The translations under genes and the position numbers were made by a program. Shown piece by piece: positions 27,770 through 35,864 of a stretch of DNA of 64,000 nt. Every line of letters starts with the position of its first letter. Positions within the stretch are counted from its first letter, which is position 1. Under the pieces are notes generated by a model that worked only from the letters and a program-made list of their open reading frames with translations, was not told the DNA's origin and searched no databases. Origin of the DNA: Aridibacter sp965216195 (lineage in GTDB: Bacteria > Acidobacteriota > Blastocatellia > Pyrinomonadales > Pyrinomonadaceae); the NCBI GenBank assembly GCA_965216195.1, contig OZ244151.1, positions 2,914,001-2,978,000 on the forward strand. Reading direction: 5' to 3'.

Positions 27770-27926
27770 AATAGCCCTGGGTAAGACCGTAGGTCGCAAC
27801 CCTGGGTTCTATCAAAAAAACTCTTTCGACGCTGTAAGAACAAACCAATATAATTGCTCGCCTTCAGCGAGCTAACGTCTTAACTTACATACTCCCGGGG
27901 TTACGCTACTCTCACCCCGGGCTATT
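27770..27926. repeat. 157-bp element with 12-bp terminal inverted repeats
   Basis: The left end AATAGCCCTGGG (27770-27781) and right end CCCCGGGCTATT (27915-27926) are inverted copies with one mismatch. Inside are CCCTGGG and CCCGGGG/CCCCGGG sub-repeats and a GCTCGC-N5-GCGAGC hairpin near 27855-27871. It has no coding potential and sits between imuA and imuB. It looks like a non-autonomous repeat; similar GC-rich CCCCGGG palindromes are scattered in other bacterial genomes. Confidence 0.65.
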
Positions 27927-28026
27927 ACCTTTATCGCTTTCAGCGAAAAAGCAAAACCAAGTCTTCGTATCGTTTCTCATTCAGCTTCAATTGCCCAACT
28001 ATAAAGGAGGGGTACTGTTGAAATAG

Positions 28027-28135
28027 GTGCGGAAAGTCTATGACTTTCCGGCAAAAGCTACCACGCTTATTTCGAAGGCTCAGCCTTCGAACATGTTGAG
28101 TTTTCTTTTTTCGGAAGGTCATAGACCTTCCGCAC
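28027..28135. repeat. three-hairpin repeat, copy A
   Basis: The 109-bp unit begins GTGCGGAAAGTC and ends GACCTTCCGCAC, nearly perfect inverted ends. It contains three hairpins: CGGAAAGTC-TAT-GACTTTCCG (28030-28050), a perfect 10-bp stem TTCGAAGGCT-C-AGCCTTCGAA (28071-28091), and CGGAAGGTC-ATA-GACCTTCCG (28112-28132). Two related units lie at 41453-41550 and 42740-42842. Its right arm forms the last codons and stop of imuA. Confidence 0.75.
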
Positions 28136-28781
28136 TGACATGATCCACATACCTCCTTTCTATTCTCGACAAAATAGAACTAAAAACGTTTTTCTGTTTC
28201 AACTTCAATCGAAACTCTTTGATCAACTTAAATTTCCCATCGCCTGACCACAAGCATTTGTTTCGTATAAACGAATAAGATTGCTGCGCTGATGACCCCA
28301 AAAGAGACTCCTTTGCCGTAACGATAAGCAGAGTAGAACAGCCTTTTACAAGTGTGCGATAACGAAACCAAAATGAGTTTGGAACGTAAGCGAGCTGCCC
28401 GGTTTTCACGTTTCCAAAATTGATCCAAACAGCACCAAAGCCCTTTCCCTGCACTAATAAATCAGCTGTTTTCATTGCGTTTTCAATATCGCCGCCGCAT
28501 TTCACCCAAAGCAGATTTTCTAAATTCACACCGCTCGCTTGCCCTGAAACCGGGTCAAAAGAATCTCTCGTATCAATTAATGCACAAATCTCACCATCCT
28601 GAGTTAACTTTGCCAAAACAGCTAACGCATGGCTCGTTTTCCCCGAACTAGTAAGCCCGATCAGCTCAGTCAAACTCCCACGAGCAAGCTGCAGCCCAGC
28701 GATCCCGACAGAACTCGCGCGAGATATTTTTTGCTCATCTCTTAAACGAGAAAGCGGTTTTACAAGCTGCAAATTACTCAT
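28119..28781 (-). CDS. imuA: ImuA-like RecA-fold protein
   Basis: The 220-residue protein has a Walker A motif GLTSSGKT at residues 42-49, an IDTRDSFDP block near 90 and an overall RecA-like core as in ImuA. With ImuB and DnaE2 it forms the mutasome for damage-induced translesion synthesis. Its last residues, SAEGL and the TGA, are read from the arm of the repeat at 28027-28135, so the natural C-terminus was probably altered by that insertion. It has a strong promoter (28804-28833) carrying the same operator as dnaE2 and is divergent from hutG. Confidence 0.82.
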   Translation of the reverse strand: MSNLQLVKPLSRLRDEQKISRASSVGIAGLQLARGSLTELIGLTSSGKTSHALAVLAKLTQDGEICALIDTRDSFDPVSGQASGVNLENLLWVKCGGDIENAMKTADLLVQGKGFGAVWINFGNVKTGQLAYVPNSFWFRYRTLVKGCSTLLIVTAKESLLGSSAQQSYSFIRNKCLWSGDGKFKLIKEFRLKLKQKNVFSSILSRIERRYVDHVSAEGL

Positions 28782-28803
28782 AACTAGCTGTTTGGAGTAT
28801 GGA

Positions 28804-28833
28804 ATTATATTTCATAGATAAAACACGTGTCAA
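28804..28833 (-). promoter_or_regulatory. imuA promoter with putative SOS operator
   Basis: On the minus strand consensus TTGACA (complement 28828-28833) and TATAAT (complement 28804-28809) are 18 bases apart. Between them lies TTTTATCTATGAAA (complement 28810-28823), nearly the same as the dnaE2 box TTTCATCTATGCAA. The shared word sits at the same place next to the -10 element in both promoters. Confidence 0.72.
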
Positions 28834-28884
28834 GAAAATTGAGGTCATTTGTATCTCCTTTTATTATTAAGGCAAATCGTTTTG

Positions 28885-28890
28885 TATAAT
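28885..28890 (+). promoter_or_regulatory. -10 box for a leaderless hutG transcript
   Basis: A perfect TATAAT ends six bases before the hutG ATG at 28897 and no ribosome site is present. Transcription would begin at or next to the A of the start codon, giving a leaderless message. The -35 region is weak (TTATTA at 28861-28866). Confidence 0.55.
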
Positions 28891-28896
28891 CTTTTT

Positions 28897-29706
28897 ATGA
28901 CTTTAGACCAAGATCCTTATTTCTTGATCGAGCCAAAATCCACACGAGTCCCGTTTGTTTTAAGCATCCCGCATTGCGGTACAAGCTTTCCCACTGAGCT
29001 TAGCGACCAATATGACCCCGCGTTAAAAACTACTTTGGATGATACTGATTGGCACCTCGATAAACTTTACGATTTTGCTAACGAGCTTGGAGTTACAGTA
29101 ATTTACGCGAAATATTCACGCTGGGTGATTGATCTAAACCGCGAACCAAACAGCAAACCTCTCTACGATGATGGAAGGTTAATTACCGAGCTATGTCCAA
29201 CGACTGATTTTAAGGGAAACAAACTTTATTTAGAAAAAGAGTTTGAGCCTGATGCCGACGAGAAAACTCGTCGACTCGATAGATACTTCTATCCTTACCA
29301 CCGGAAAATAGACGAGATAATTGGCGTTCTAAAGTCTGAGTTTGGAAAGGTCCTATTTTGGGATGCACATTCAATCAGGCGAACTGTGAAAACGATCCGC
29401 AAGGAGCCGTTTCCAGACTTTATACTTGGCGATAACGACCGCACTACTTCATCCGATAAGTTCATTGATTGTGCGCTCGATTCCCTGGGCAAAGGAAAAT
29501 GGGATGTAAGTCATAATGAACCATTTCGTGGCGGTTACCTGACTCGTTCTAAAGGAAACCCGGATGAAGACGTCCATGCGCTCCAGCTCGAAATGTCAAA
29601 AGATTTGTATATGACTAGTGGTGAAACGGTTTATGATGAATCCAGGGCAAAAGATGTAAAATCGCTTCTTTCGGCAACCTGCAAAAATCTGATCTCCAAA
29701 ATATGA
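28897..29706 (+). CDS. hutG: N-formylglutamate amidohydrolase (HutG type)
   Basis: The start at 28897 gives 269 residues; a longer frame from a TTG at 28849 would run through the promoter. LSIPHCGTSFPTEL near the N-terminus, DTDWHLDKLY, YSRWVIDLNREP, and LFWDAHSIRRTV are the conserved N-formylglutamate amidohydrolase blocks, with His and Asp zinc ligands. It hydrolyses N-formyl-L-glutamate to glutamate and formate, the last step of the five-step histidine pathway. The ATGA overlap with hutF couples translation. The other hut genes (H, U, I) are not in the window. Confidence 0.9.
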   Translation: MTLDQDPYFLIEPKSTRVPFVLSIPHCGTSFPTELSDQYDPALKTTLDDTDWHLDKLYDFANELGVTVIYAKYSRWVIDLNREPNSKPLYDDGRLITELCPTTDFKGNKLYLEKEFEPDADEKTRRLDRYFYPYHRKIDEIIGVLKSEFGKVLFWDAHSIRRTVKTIRKEPFPDFILGDNDRTTSSDKFIDCALDSLGKGKWDVSHNEPFRGGYLTRSKGNPDEDVHALQLEMSKDLYMTSGETVYDESRAKDVKSLLSATCKNLISKI

Positions 29707-31076
29707 AATTTCGTTTCAAATCACTATTGCAAGAATCTGGCTGGATCGACAATGCTGTCGTTAGTGTTGATAACGCGGGTTTGATCAAGACGATTGAGGA
29801 AAACAAACCTGATACTGATTGTGATGAAGTTGTAAATGGTTACGCGCTTCCCGGTTTTCAGAATGCTCATTCCCATGCATTTCAATATGCCATGGCGGGA
29901 ATTGCCGAAAACCACTCTTATAATTCTAATGACGATTTTTGGAGCTGGCGAAATGCAATGTACAAGCTTGCTCTCGCAATAAACCCAGATCAACTCGAAG
30001 CGATTGCAACTATGCTTTACGCTGAAATGCTCAGGCATGGATATACAAACGTAGCTGAATTCCACTATCTTCATCATGATACATTTGGCAATCCATATAT
30101 GAATCTCGCTGAGACAGGAGAACGCTTAATTGCAGCCGCCGAGCGTGCGGGAATAGGAATAACTCTTATCCCGATCTTTTATCAGAAAGGCGGCTTCAAT
30201 ACCGAGCCACTTGAAGAGCAACGCAGATTTATCTCAAATAACCTCGAAAAATATGTAAAACTTTTCGAAGCGAGTCTTAAAGCATGTAATCAATATTCTT
30301 CTGCAAACATAGGCTGTGGCGTGCATTCTATGCGTGCTGTTGAGCCTGCGGTTATACCGGGAACAATTGCAGCACTCCCCAATAACCTACCCTTTCATAT
30401 TCATATTTCCGAACAAATTAAAGAGATCGAAGATTGTGTTTCGCATCTTGGCGCCCGCCCGATAAAGTGGATGCTCGATAATGTAGAACTCTCCGACCGA
30501 TGCAATTTTGTACACGCTACACATGCAGACGAAGATGAAACATATGGCTTAGCAGATATGTCCGTTAATACTGTCCTTTGCCCCTCAACTGAGGGCAACC
30601 TCGGGGACGGGTTATTTCCGCTCAGGGAATATCAAAGCCTGAATGGTAAATGGAGTATTGGCACTGATTCCCACGTAAGCCTCAACCCTTTCGAAGAGTT
30701 GCGACTTTTGGATTACGGACAAAGACTTACAAGTCATTTACGTAGCACTTTTATATCAAAAGATTTTGCGAGCAGCGGCGCTTACGCAATCAATCAATCG
30801 CTTATTGCAGGAAGAAAGGCAATGGGCAATTTTGAAACCGTTTATTTTAAGCCCGGAGAGCCTCTAAACGCCTGTATTGTTTCAGCCAGGCATCCTCTGA
30901 TCCGAACCGCCTCGAAAAAGACTCTGCTTGATACGATCGTATATTCTTCAGATGAAACTATGCAGGAAGGGACGATTGTTAACGGCGAATGGAAAGTTAA
31001 AAGCGGGCAGCATATCTTCCGGGATGAAATTGCAAAAGACTTTGTAAAAGTAATGAAAAAACTTGGGGTACGTTAA
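29703..31076 (+). CDS. hutF: formimidoylglutamate deiminase (HutF)
   Basis: The 457-residue amidohydrolase-fold protein has the metal-binding PGFQNAHSHAFQYAMAG, AEFHYLHHD, FHIHISEQ, VHATHADEDE and SIGTDSHVSLNPFEELR blocks specific for HutF. It deiminates N-formimino-L-glutamate to N-formyl-L-glutamate, which HutG (overlapping by 4 bp upstream) then hydrolyses. The two genes make the formylglutamate branch of histidine catabolism complete. It ends 16 bp before the broken pepE. Confidence 0.93.
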   Translation: MKFRFKSLLQESGWIDNAVVSVDNAGLIKTIEENKPDTDCDEVVNGYALPGFQNAHSHAFQYAMAGIAENHSYNSNDDFWSWRNAMYKLALAINPDQLEAIATMLYAEMLRHGYTNVAEFHYLHHDTFGNPYMNLAETGERLIAAAERAGIGITLIPIFYQKGGFNTEPLEEQRRFISNNLEKYVKLFEASLKACNQYSSANIGCGVHSMRAVEPAVIPGTIAALPNNLPFHIHISEQIKEIEDCVSHLGARPIKWMLDNVELSDRCNFVHATHADEDETYGLADMSVNTVLCPSTEGNLGDGLFPLREYQSLNGKWSIGTDSHVSLNPFEELRLLDYGQRLTSHLRSTFISKDFASSGAYAINQSLIAGRKAMGNFETVYFKPGEPLNACIVSARHPLIRTASKKTLLDTIVYSSDETMQEGTIVNGEWKVKSGQHIFRDEIAKDFVKVMKKLGVR

Positions 31077-31092
31077 AGAAAACGGAGAACAG

Positions 31093-31847
31093 ATGGATCT
31101 AGGAGCCAGAAAACTATTTTTATCCAGCAATTCAGTCTATAAAGACCTGGGCTATTTAGAACACACTGTTGCAGATATGGTCGATTTTTTGGGCGGAGTC
31201 TCAAGGATTACCTTCGTCCCGTTTGCCGCTGTTGCAGAAAGATCAAAACTCGACGAGGCTTGGAATAATTATGCCAAAAGCCCCAGGAGGGCATTTGCTC
31301 CATACAATATCTCCGTTGATTCGCTTCACACCTTCTCCGATAAACTGGCAGCGGTAAAAGAATCCGAGGCGATTTTCATTGGCGGGGGAAACACACATCA
31401 TTTGCTTTATTGGCTTCGGGAATTTGACGCAACCAAACCAATTCACGATGCAATGCTTGAAGGCAAGCCAATGCTGGGATCGAGCGCCGGCACAAATATA
31501 TTTTGCCCGACGATTTGCACAACGAATGATATGCCGATTATTTCAAACCCCAATTTCAACGCCATAAATGCAATTCCGTTTCAGATTAACCCGCACTATT
31601 TAGACCCCGATCCGATTCTGACCACCGGGGCGAAACGCGCGAGGAAAGAATAAACGAGTTTCTCAAAGTAAACGGAGTAAAAGTTTTGGGAATGAGAGAA
31701 GGTGCGTGGCTGCGTATAGAGAAGAGCAGGATTTTTCTGAAAGGTTTATCGGGAGCGCTTTTGTTTACAAAATCGAATGATCCCGTTGAGTATGCTCCGA
31801 CCAAAGAGGGCTTGGACTTAACCGATGTCCTATTGAAAACCCCCTAA
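31093..31847 (+). pseudogene. pepE: peptidase E (alpha-aspartyl dipeptidase, S51), frameshifted by a 5-bp tandem duplication
   Basis: ATG 31093 follows GGAGAAC. The first part has the peptidase E core (KLFLSSNSVY, ITFVPFAAV, AIFIGGGNTHHLLYWL, and MLGSSAGTNIF with the nucleophile Ser). After NPHYLDPD the frame runs to a stop at 31651-31653, while the expected continuation HHRGETREERINEFL through LLKTP is in another frame to TAA 31845-31847. CCGAT is repeated at 31607-31611 and 31612-31616; removing one copy restores a 249-residue protein. The intact enzyme would release N-terminal Asp from dipeptides. The loss looks recent because both halves are otherwise well kept. Confidence 0.85.
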
Positions 31848-31858
31848 ATATTATCGGT

Positions 31859-31864
31859 TATAAT
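31859..31864 (+). promoter_or_regulatory. -10 box close to the GTG of the UPF0314 gene
   Basis: TATAAT ends eight bases before the GTG at 31873, leaving room for at most a one- to two-base leader. A TTGAAA at 31833-31838 is 20 bases upstream, a long spacer, so the promoter is tentative. Confidence 0.4.
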
Positions 31865-31872
31865 TACCACTT

Positions 31873-32544
31873 GTGAAGAAGATTGTTCCTAAAAAGAAAC
31901 CGCTTCTGCAGACAGATTCGTGGCAAAACGAACTCCCCTGGTTTTTGATGCTCGCCGCGATTTTCTTGATGATGATCGCGCTCGCCACGCAGGGGCGTGT
32001 TTGGTGGTGTCAATGGGATTCACCTATCTATATTTGGTCTTCCGATGTATGGAGCAAGCATAACTCGCAGCATTTCTTCGATCCGTATTTTTTTACACAC
32101 GTGCTCCATGGCTTCCTGTTTTTCTGGCTCGCCCGTTTAATTTTTCAGCGTCGAATAGGATTTGCGTGGATGCTTTTTGTCGCTGTCGTCGGCGAGAGTC
32201 TTTGGGAACTCTTGGAAAACTCAAAATATGTAATCGAGAAATACCGCGAAAACACAGCTTCGCTCGAATACTTCGGCGATTCAATTGCAAACTCAGTTGG
32301 AGATGTAATTGCTTGTATAGCAGGGTTTTACGCTGCTTACCGGCTTGGGGTTTGGCGTTCGATAATTGTTTTTGTTGTGGTAGAAGTTATTTTGCTCCTT
32401 ACCATCAGAGATAGTCTTTTAATCAATATCATAATGCTCATTTACCCGCTTGAAGCGATTAAGATTTGGCAAACCGATGGACTGGAAATGGCTGAATTTG
32501 GTTACGAATTGTTGAAGGGGATTGGTAAGTCCATTTGGACTTAA
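31873..32544 (+). CDS. UPF0314/DUF2585 family membrane protein
   Basis: The 223-residue protein has about five membrane spans. THVLHGFLFFWLARLIF, ESLWELLENSKYVIEKYR, SLEYFGDSIANSVGDVIAC and a C-terminal RDSLLINIIMLIYP are the conserved UPF0314 blocks; the Glu-Asn and Asp-Ser-Asn-Ser residues face the membrane core. The function of the family is unknown. Start GTG 31873 has no ribosome site and a TATAAT just upstream, suggesting a leaderless mRNA. A small inverted repeat (TAAGTCC/GGACTTA) overlaps the stop. Confidence 0.88.
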   Translation: MKKIVPKKKPLLQTDSWQNELPWFLMLAAIFLMMIALATQGRVWWCQWDSPIYIWSSDVWSKHNSQHFFDPYFFTHVLHGFLFFWLARLIFQRRIGFAWMLFVAVVGESLWELLENSKYVIEKYRENTASLEYFGDSIANSVGDVIACIAGFYAAYRLGVWRSIIVFVVVEVILLLTIRDSLLINIIMLIYPLEAIKIWQTDGLEMAEFGYELLKGIGKSIWT

Positions 32545-32599
32545 AAGGGAAGTAAATTCCTTATCGCAAAAGCGACGCAAAGGCTGCAGGGCAAAGAAT

Positions 32600-33106
32600 A
32601 TGAAAGAAAATATAAGATTAATTCTATTAACACTTTTCGCAACCGCTTTGTTTGGTTGCTCAGCTACGCCAGATCCCGTTGAAAAAACGGAAGCTCCTCC
32701 AGTCGTCCACGAAGCGAATCCGCAGGAACATGTTAAACAGACCGTTATAAATATGTGGGACGCTATCGAGAAAGGCGATATTGACGCGTACGCATCTTAC
32801 GTTCATCCTGATTTCACGCAATTTGGTGAGACGGCAAAAGTCCTGCGCGAGGGGAAGGATGCGGAAGTCAAAGCGATCAGAGAATGGATCGAGGAGCCGA
32901 CAAAGGTTCATACGGAAATGAAAGACCCGCGCGTCACCATACGCGGTGACACAGCCTGGATAACATATTATTGGTCAGACAGCGGAACCTCAAAAGGAAA
33001 GCCTTTTGCGACAAAGGGAAAATCCACGCGTATATTCGTCCGGGAAAACGGAAAATGGCTGTGCATTCACGGCCACTACACCTTGCTCGAAGATGAGGAA
33101 AAATAG
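32600..33106 (+). CDS. lipoprotein with SnoaL/NTF2-like (DUF4440-type) domain
   Basis: ATG 32600 is chosen because it starts the lipoprotein signal: MKENIRLILLTLFATALFGC with lipobox LFGC at residues ~17-20. A longer frame from 32522 overlaps the previous gene and adds no signal. The mature part QTVINMWDAIEKGDIDAYAS, then WITYYWSDSG and KWLCIHGHYTLL, is the cone-shaped NTF2-like fold used for small-molecule binding or simple enzymes. It is likely anchored in a membrane facing the periplasm. No specific role is evident. Confidence 0.8.
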   Translation: MKENIRLILLTLFATALFGCSATPDPVEKTEAPPVVHEANPQEHVKQTVINMWDAIEKGDIDAYASYVHPDFTQFGETAKVLREGKDAEVKAIREWIEEPTKVHTEMKDPRVTIRGDTAWITYYWSDSGTSKGKPFATKGKSTRIFVRENGKWLCIHGHYTLLEDEEK

Positions 33107-33270
33107 AGGCTGCCCACGAAATGCACGAAAAACGACGAAAAAGTGCTAAGATAGCCCTTCAAGCAATACCATAAGTTCTTTTCCCGCCTTACTTTCGCGT
33201 AATTCACGGACGTTAGTTTGCGGGCAGAAGACAGCATTAGAAGTTAAATTCAATTTTGGAGTTTGTATAG

Positions 33271-33705
33271 ATGGCTGTAGATGTGAAGGCAGAAGTTTTG
33301 ATTGAGCGCACCCCTGAGGAGGTGGCAAAAGTGATGTTTAACCCCAAGCGCGACAGGCTTTGGATTCGAGGGCTCACCGAGGTTTACCCTATGGAATCGG
33401 GGCTTTATAAAAAAGGGGCGCGCATCGAACGCGTTGGTTCATTCCTTAACAAGCACTATTCTGCAAAGTTGATGGTAACCAAATTTGAGGAGAATAGAAT
33501 GGTTCAGCTTTACTCGGACGAGCCGTTTGAAATGAACATCCAATACAATCTCGCGCCGGCCGACGAGGGAACAAATGTAAAACTACGGATCAGCAGTATT
33601 GCTGAAATCCCTTTTAACTCTCCGATCAAAGTAGTGGCTGCCAAAGCTCAGGAAATGATAGAAAATGACCTCGAACGCCTCAAGAAGCATTTAGAAACAG
33701 CTTAG
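33271..33705 (+). CDS. SRPBCC-family (START-like) protein
   Basis: The 144-residue protein begins with VDVKAEVLIERTPEEVAKVMFNP, followed by LYKKGARIERVGSFLNKHYSAKLMVTKFEENRMVQL and a C-terminal long helix with EMIENDLERLKKHLE, the usual strand/helix order of polyketide-cyclase/START-like SRPBCC proteins. Such domains bind hydrophobic ligands. No signal peptide is present, so it is cytoplasmic. It stands alone, convergent to the flavoprotein gene at 33727-35190. Confidence 0.8.
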   Translation: MAVDVKAEVLIERTPEEVAKVMFNPKRDRLWIRGLTEVYPMESGLYKKGARIERVGSFLNKHYSAKLMVTKFEENRMVQLYSDEPFEMNIQYNLAPADEGTNVKLRISSIAEIPFNSPIKVVAAKAQEMIENDLERLKKHLETA

Positions 33706-33726
33706 TTGACGCGGTCCACGAGCTTG

Positions 33727-35190
33727 TTACCGCCAAATCTTAAGATATCTTCCAAACCATTTCTGTACCCAATCTTTCTTCAATCCTTCGATCGTTTTTT
33801 CTGTGCCTAGGGCTTGGGTGATCTTGGCAAGGGTTGGGTAGACGTGGATGGCTTCGTTCAGGTCTGAGATGGAGAGACCGTGTTTCATTGCAACGGTGAA
33901 TTCCGAAAGAAGCTCACCGGCGTGGATTCCGACTATTGTCACACCGAGTATTCTGTTTCCTTTCAAAACCAATATTGCAAAACCTTCGGGATCGCCTTCG
34001 GCTAAAGCACGGTCGTTGTGTGAGAAGGGAACTTTGTAAACGTCCACTTTTTCGCTAAATTTCTCGCGGGCTTCTTTTTCTATCAAGCCGACTCGTGCAA
34101 CTTCGGGTTCGGTAAATGTTGTCCAGGGGACGATCGCGTAATCCGCTTTGGTTGTGAACGGATAGAAAATGAAGCAGTTTTTTAGCACGATCTGGGCTTC
34201 GTAATCCGCCATGTGTGTAAACTGGAATTTGCCGTTTACATCGCCCGCGGCATAGATGGATTTGTTGGTTGTTCGCAGGTATTCGTCAACTTTTATTTTG
34301 CCTCTTTCGAGCTCGACGCCTGCAGTTTCGAGGTCTAAACCCTTTGTGTTTGGACGTCTACCGACTGCGACGAGAATTTCGTCTGCTTCGATCTCTTCTT
34401 TTGTTCCGTTTTCTTTTTCAACCGTTACAACCTTTGCTCCGTTTTCATTTTTGTGGAATTTTACGGCTTTGGTTTTTGTAAGAACGTCGATGCCTTCTTT
34501 CTCGAAAGCTTCTTTCATAAATTCGGAAACTTCTACGTCTTCAACAGCCATTATTCGTGGAGCCATTTCGATAAGGGTCACCTTGGAACCCAAACGCGCG
34601 AAGGATTGCCCCATTTCGCAGCCGATCGCGCCGCCGCCGAGAACGATCAGGCGTTCCGGCAATTCATGCATATGAAAAACATCTTCATTGGTGATGTATC
34701 CCGTATCTTCGATGCCATCAATCGGAGGAACAAATGCTGAAGAGCCGGTTGAGATACAAAAGCGTTTTGCTTTCATCAAACGCTTTTCGCCGGATTCATT
34801 TAGCGATACTTCGATCTCGTTTTTGGAAACAAATTTCGGATCGCCGAAGATCACCTCCGCACCCATTTCTTCAAAAACTTCGGGAGCATCGTGTTCTTCG
34901 ATCACACCGATGACATCTTGAACGCGGTTTGTAATTGATGCGAAGGAGTTGTCTTTGAAGTTTATTGCTGGTTTTTCGAAGCCGTATTTTTCAGCATGGC
35001 GAAGATCAGAAGCAAAACGTGCCGAGCGAACGAGGGTTTTTGAAGGAACGCATCCGGTGTAAAGGCAATCGCCGCCGAGTTTAGCTTTTTCAATAAGCGC
35101 GACCTTAGCGCCCAGAATTCCCGCACCGCCCGCTGCTACCAAGCCCGCCGATCCGCCTCCGATTACAATTAGATCGTATGTTTCGCTCAT
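33727..35190 (-). CDS. FAD-dependent pyridine nucleotide-disulfide oxidoreductase (MerA/Lpd-like)
   Basis: Start ATG 35190 is preferred; an earlier one at 35214 lies inside a TACG-rich repeat. The N-terminus LIVIGGGSAGLVAAGGA binds FAD, GGDCLYTGCVPSK carries the redox CxxxxC pair, LIVLGGGAIGCEMGQSFA binds NAD(P)H, and SIYAAGDVNGKFQFTH is the second FAD motif. The C-terminal HVYPTLAKITQ with its His supports an active-site dimer. It resembles mercuric reductase and dihydrolipoamide dehydrogenase, but has neither a HMA domain nor the C-terminal Cys pair of MerA, so true mercury reduction is doubtful. The small membrane gene 35250-35588 is upstream on the same strand. Confidence 0.9.
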   Translation of the reverse strand: MSETYDLIVIGGGSAGLVAAGGAGILGAKVALIEKAKLGGDCLYTGCVPSKTLVRSARFASDLRHAEKYGFEKPAINFKDNSFASITNRVQDVIGVIEEHDAPEVFEEMGAEVIFGDPKFVSKNEIEVSLNESGEKRLMKAKRFCISTGSSAFVPPIDGIEDTGYITNEDVFHMHELPERLIVLGGGAIGCEMGQSFARLGSKVTLIEMAPRIMAVEDVEVSEFMKEAFEKEGIDVLTKTKAVKFHKNENGAKVVTVEKENGTKEEIEADEILVAVGRRPNTKGLDLETAGVELERGKIKVDEYLRTTNKSIYAAGDVNGKFQFTHMADYEAQIVLKNCFIFYPFTTKADYAIVPWTTFTEPEVARVGLIEKEAREKFSEKVDVYKVPFSHNDRALAEGDPEGFAILVLKGNRILGVTIVGIHAGELLSEFTVAMKHGLSISDLNEAIHVYPTLAKITQALGTEKTIEGLKKDWVQKWFGRYLKIWR

Positions 35191-35195
35191 GAATT

Positions 35196-35262
35196 CGTAG
35201 TTGGTAATACGCACTACGCGATTCGCGTTTGTCTACAACGAACTACGTATTACGAATCACGT
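35196..35262. repeat. TACG-rich interrupted inverted repeat
   Basis: The words GTAATACG (near 35203) and CGTATTAC (near 35249) are inverted copies, and ACTACG/CGTAGT occur several times between. It separates two - strand genes and looks like a minor intergenic repeat rather than a coding region. Confidence 0.45.
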
Positions 35263-35588
35263 TTCCCCGTTTCGTCCCCTATCTCCCGCCGTACCTTCTT
35301 GATCGCTGAATACGCTCCGTATACAACTAGCAAAACGACAACACCGTAAACCCACCAGGGCACGTTGTGCCCTACGATTATTAAATAAATGTATGCCGAA
35401 ATAAAAAAGAACATCGCAGACATTGCCGGAAGCACGATTGATTTTCCTCTGCGGTAGTTGCGTACAAGCCAGGCGATTGAAAGCGAGAAGAAAGGGATCG
35501 CTCCGATATAGATTCCGCCAAAGATAAAAGGATTTACTCCATATGCCTCGCCAAGACCCATAAACCAATTGGTAAACGCCTCCCACAT
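35250..35588 (-). CDS. small multi-pass membrane protein of unknown function
   Basis: The 112-residue protein has about three hydrophobic helices: GGIYIGAIPFFSLSIAWLV, MSAMFFFISAYIYLIIVG and WWVYGVVVLLVVYGAYSAI, and ends in a charged tail (KKVRREIGDETGKRDS). No domain is recognised. It lies just upstream of the MerA/Lpd-like gene on the same strand, with a repeat between, so it could be co-transcribed and serve as a membrane partner, but nothing in the sequence proves this. An alternative frame over the same bases is a shadow. Confidence 0.65.
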   Translation of the reverse strand: MWEAFTNWFMGLGEAYGVNPFIFGGIYIGAIPFFSLSIAWLVRNYRRGKSIVLPAMSAMFFFISAYIYLIIVGHNVPWWVYGVVVLLVVYGAYSAIKKVRREIGDETGKRDS

Positions 35589-35608
35589 AACTGAATACTA
35601 ATCTAGAA

Positions 35609-35719
35609 TCATTCCAGCTTTATTCCTACCATCGCTGCTCCACCTGCGAGTTTTATCATGTCGGGAGCGGCCATCAACGGAATGTTTCGATCTGTACGGA
35701 TTCGGTGCGAAATATGAAA
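35609..35719 (-). pseudogene. possible remnant of a coding 3' end
   Basis: An open minus-strand frame of 36 codons follows a TAA at 35720-35722 and ends at TGA 35609-35611. Its text (RTDRNIPLMAAPDMIKLAGG then AAMVGIKLE) is protein-like with good composition, but has no ribosome site or start of its own. It may be the tail of a lost gene. The rest of 35589-35864 shows nothing else. Confidence 0.3.
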
Positions 35720-35864
35720 TTAAAGAAAGGAGAATTCGTTTGTGTTGTTTGTGACTCTAATTTGGTGACGACGCCGAGAGCTTGCCGTTTCGAATCGCGG
35801 GCCGTCATCAAGAGACCACTATGTGGCCACCGGCCACTCTAAAAAACCATTAACGGTCCCAATC

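Noticed and set aside
33727..35190. Mercuric reductase (MerA) as a firm call
   Set aside because: The redox CxxxxC and FAD motifs fit, but the C-terminal Cys pair and HMA domain of MerA are missing and no mer genes are nearby.
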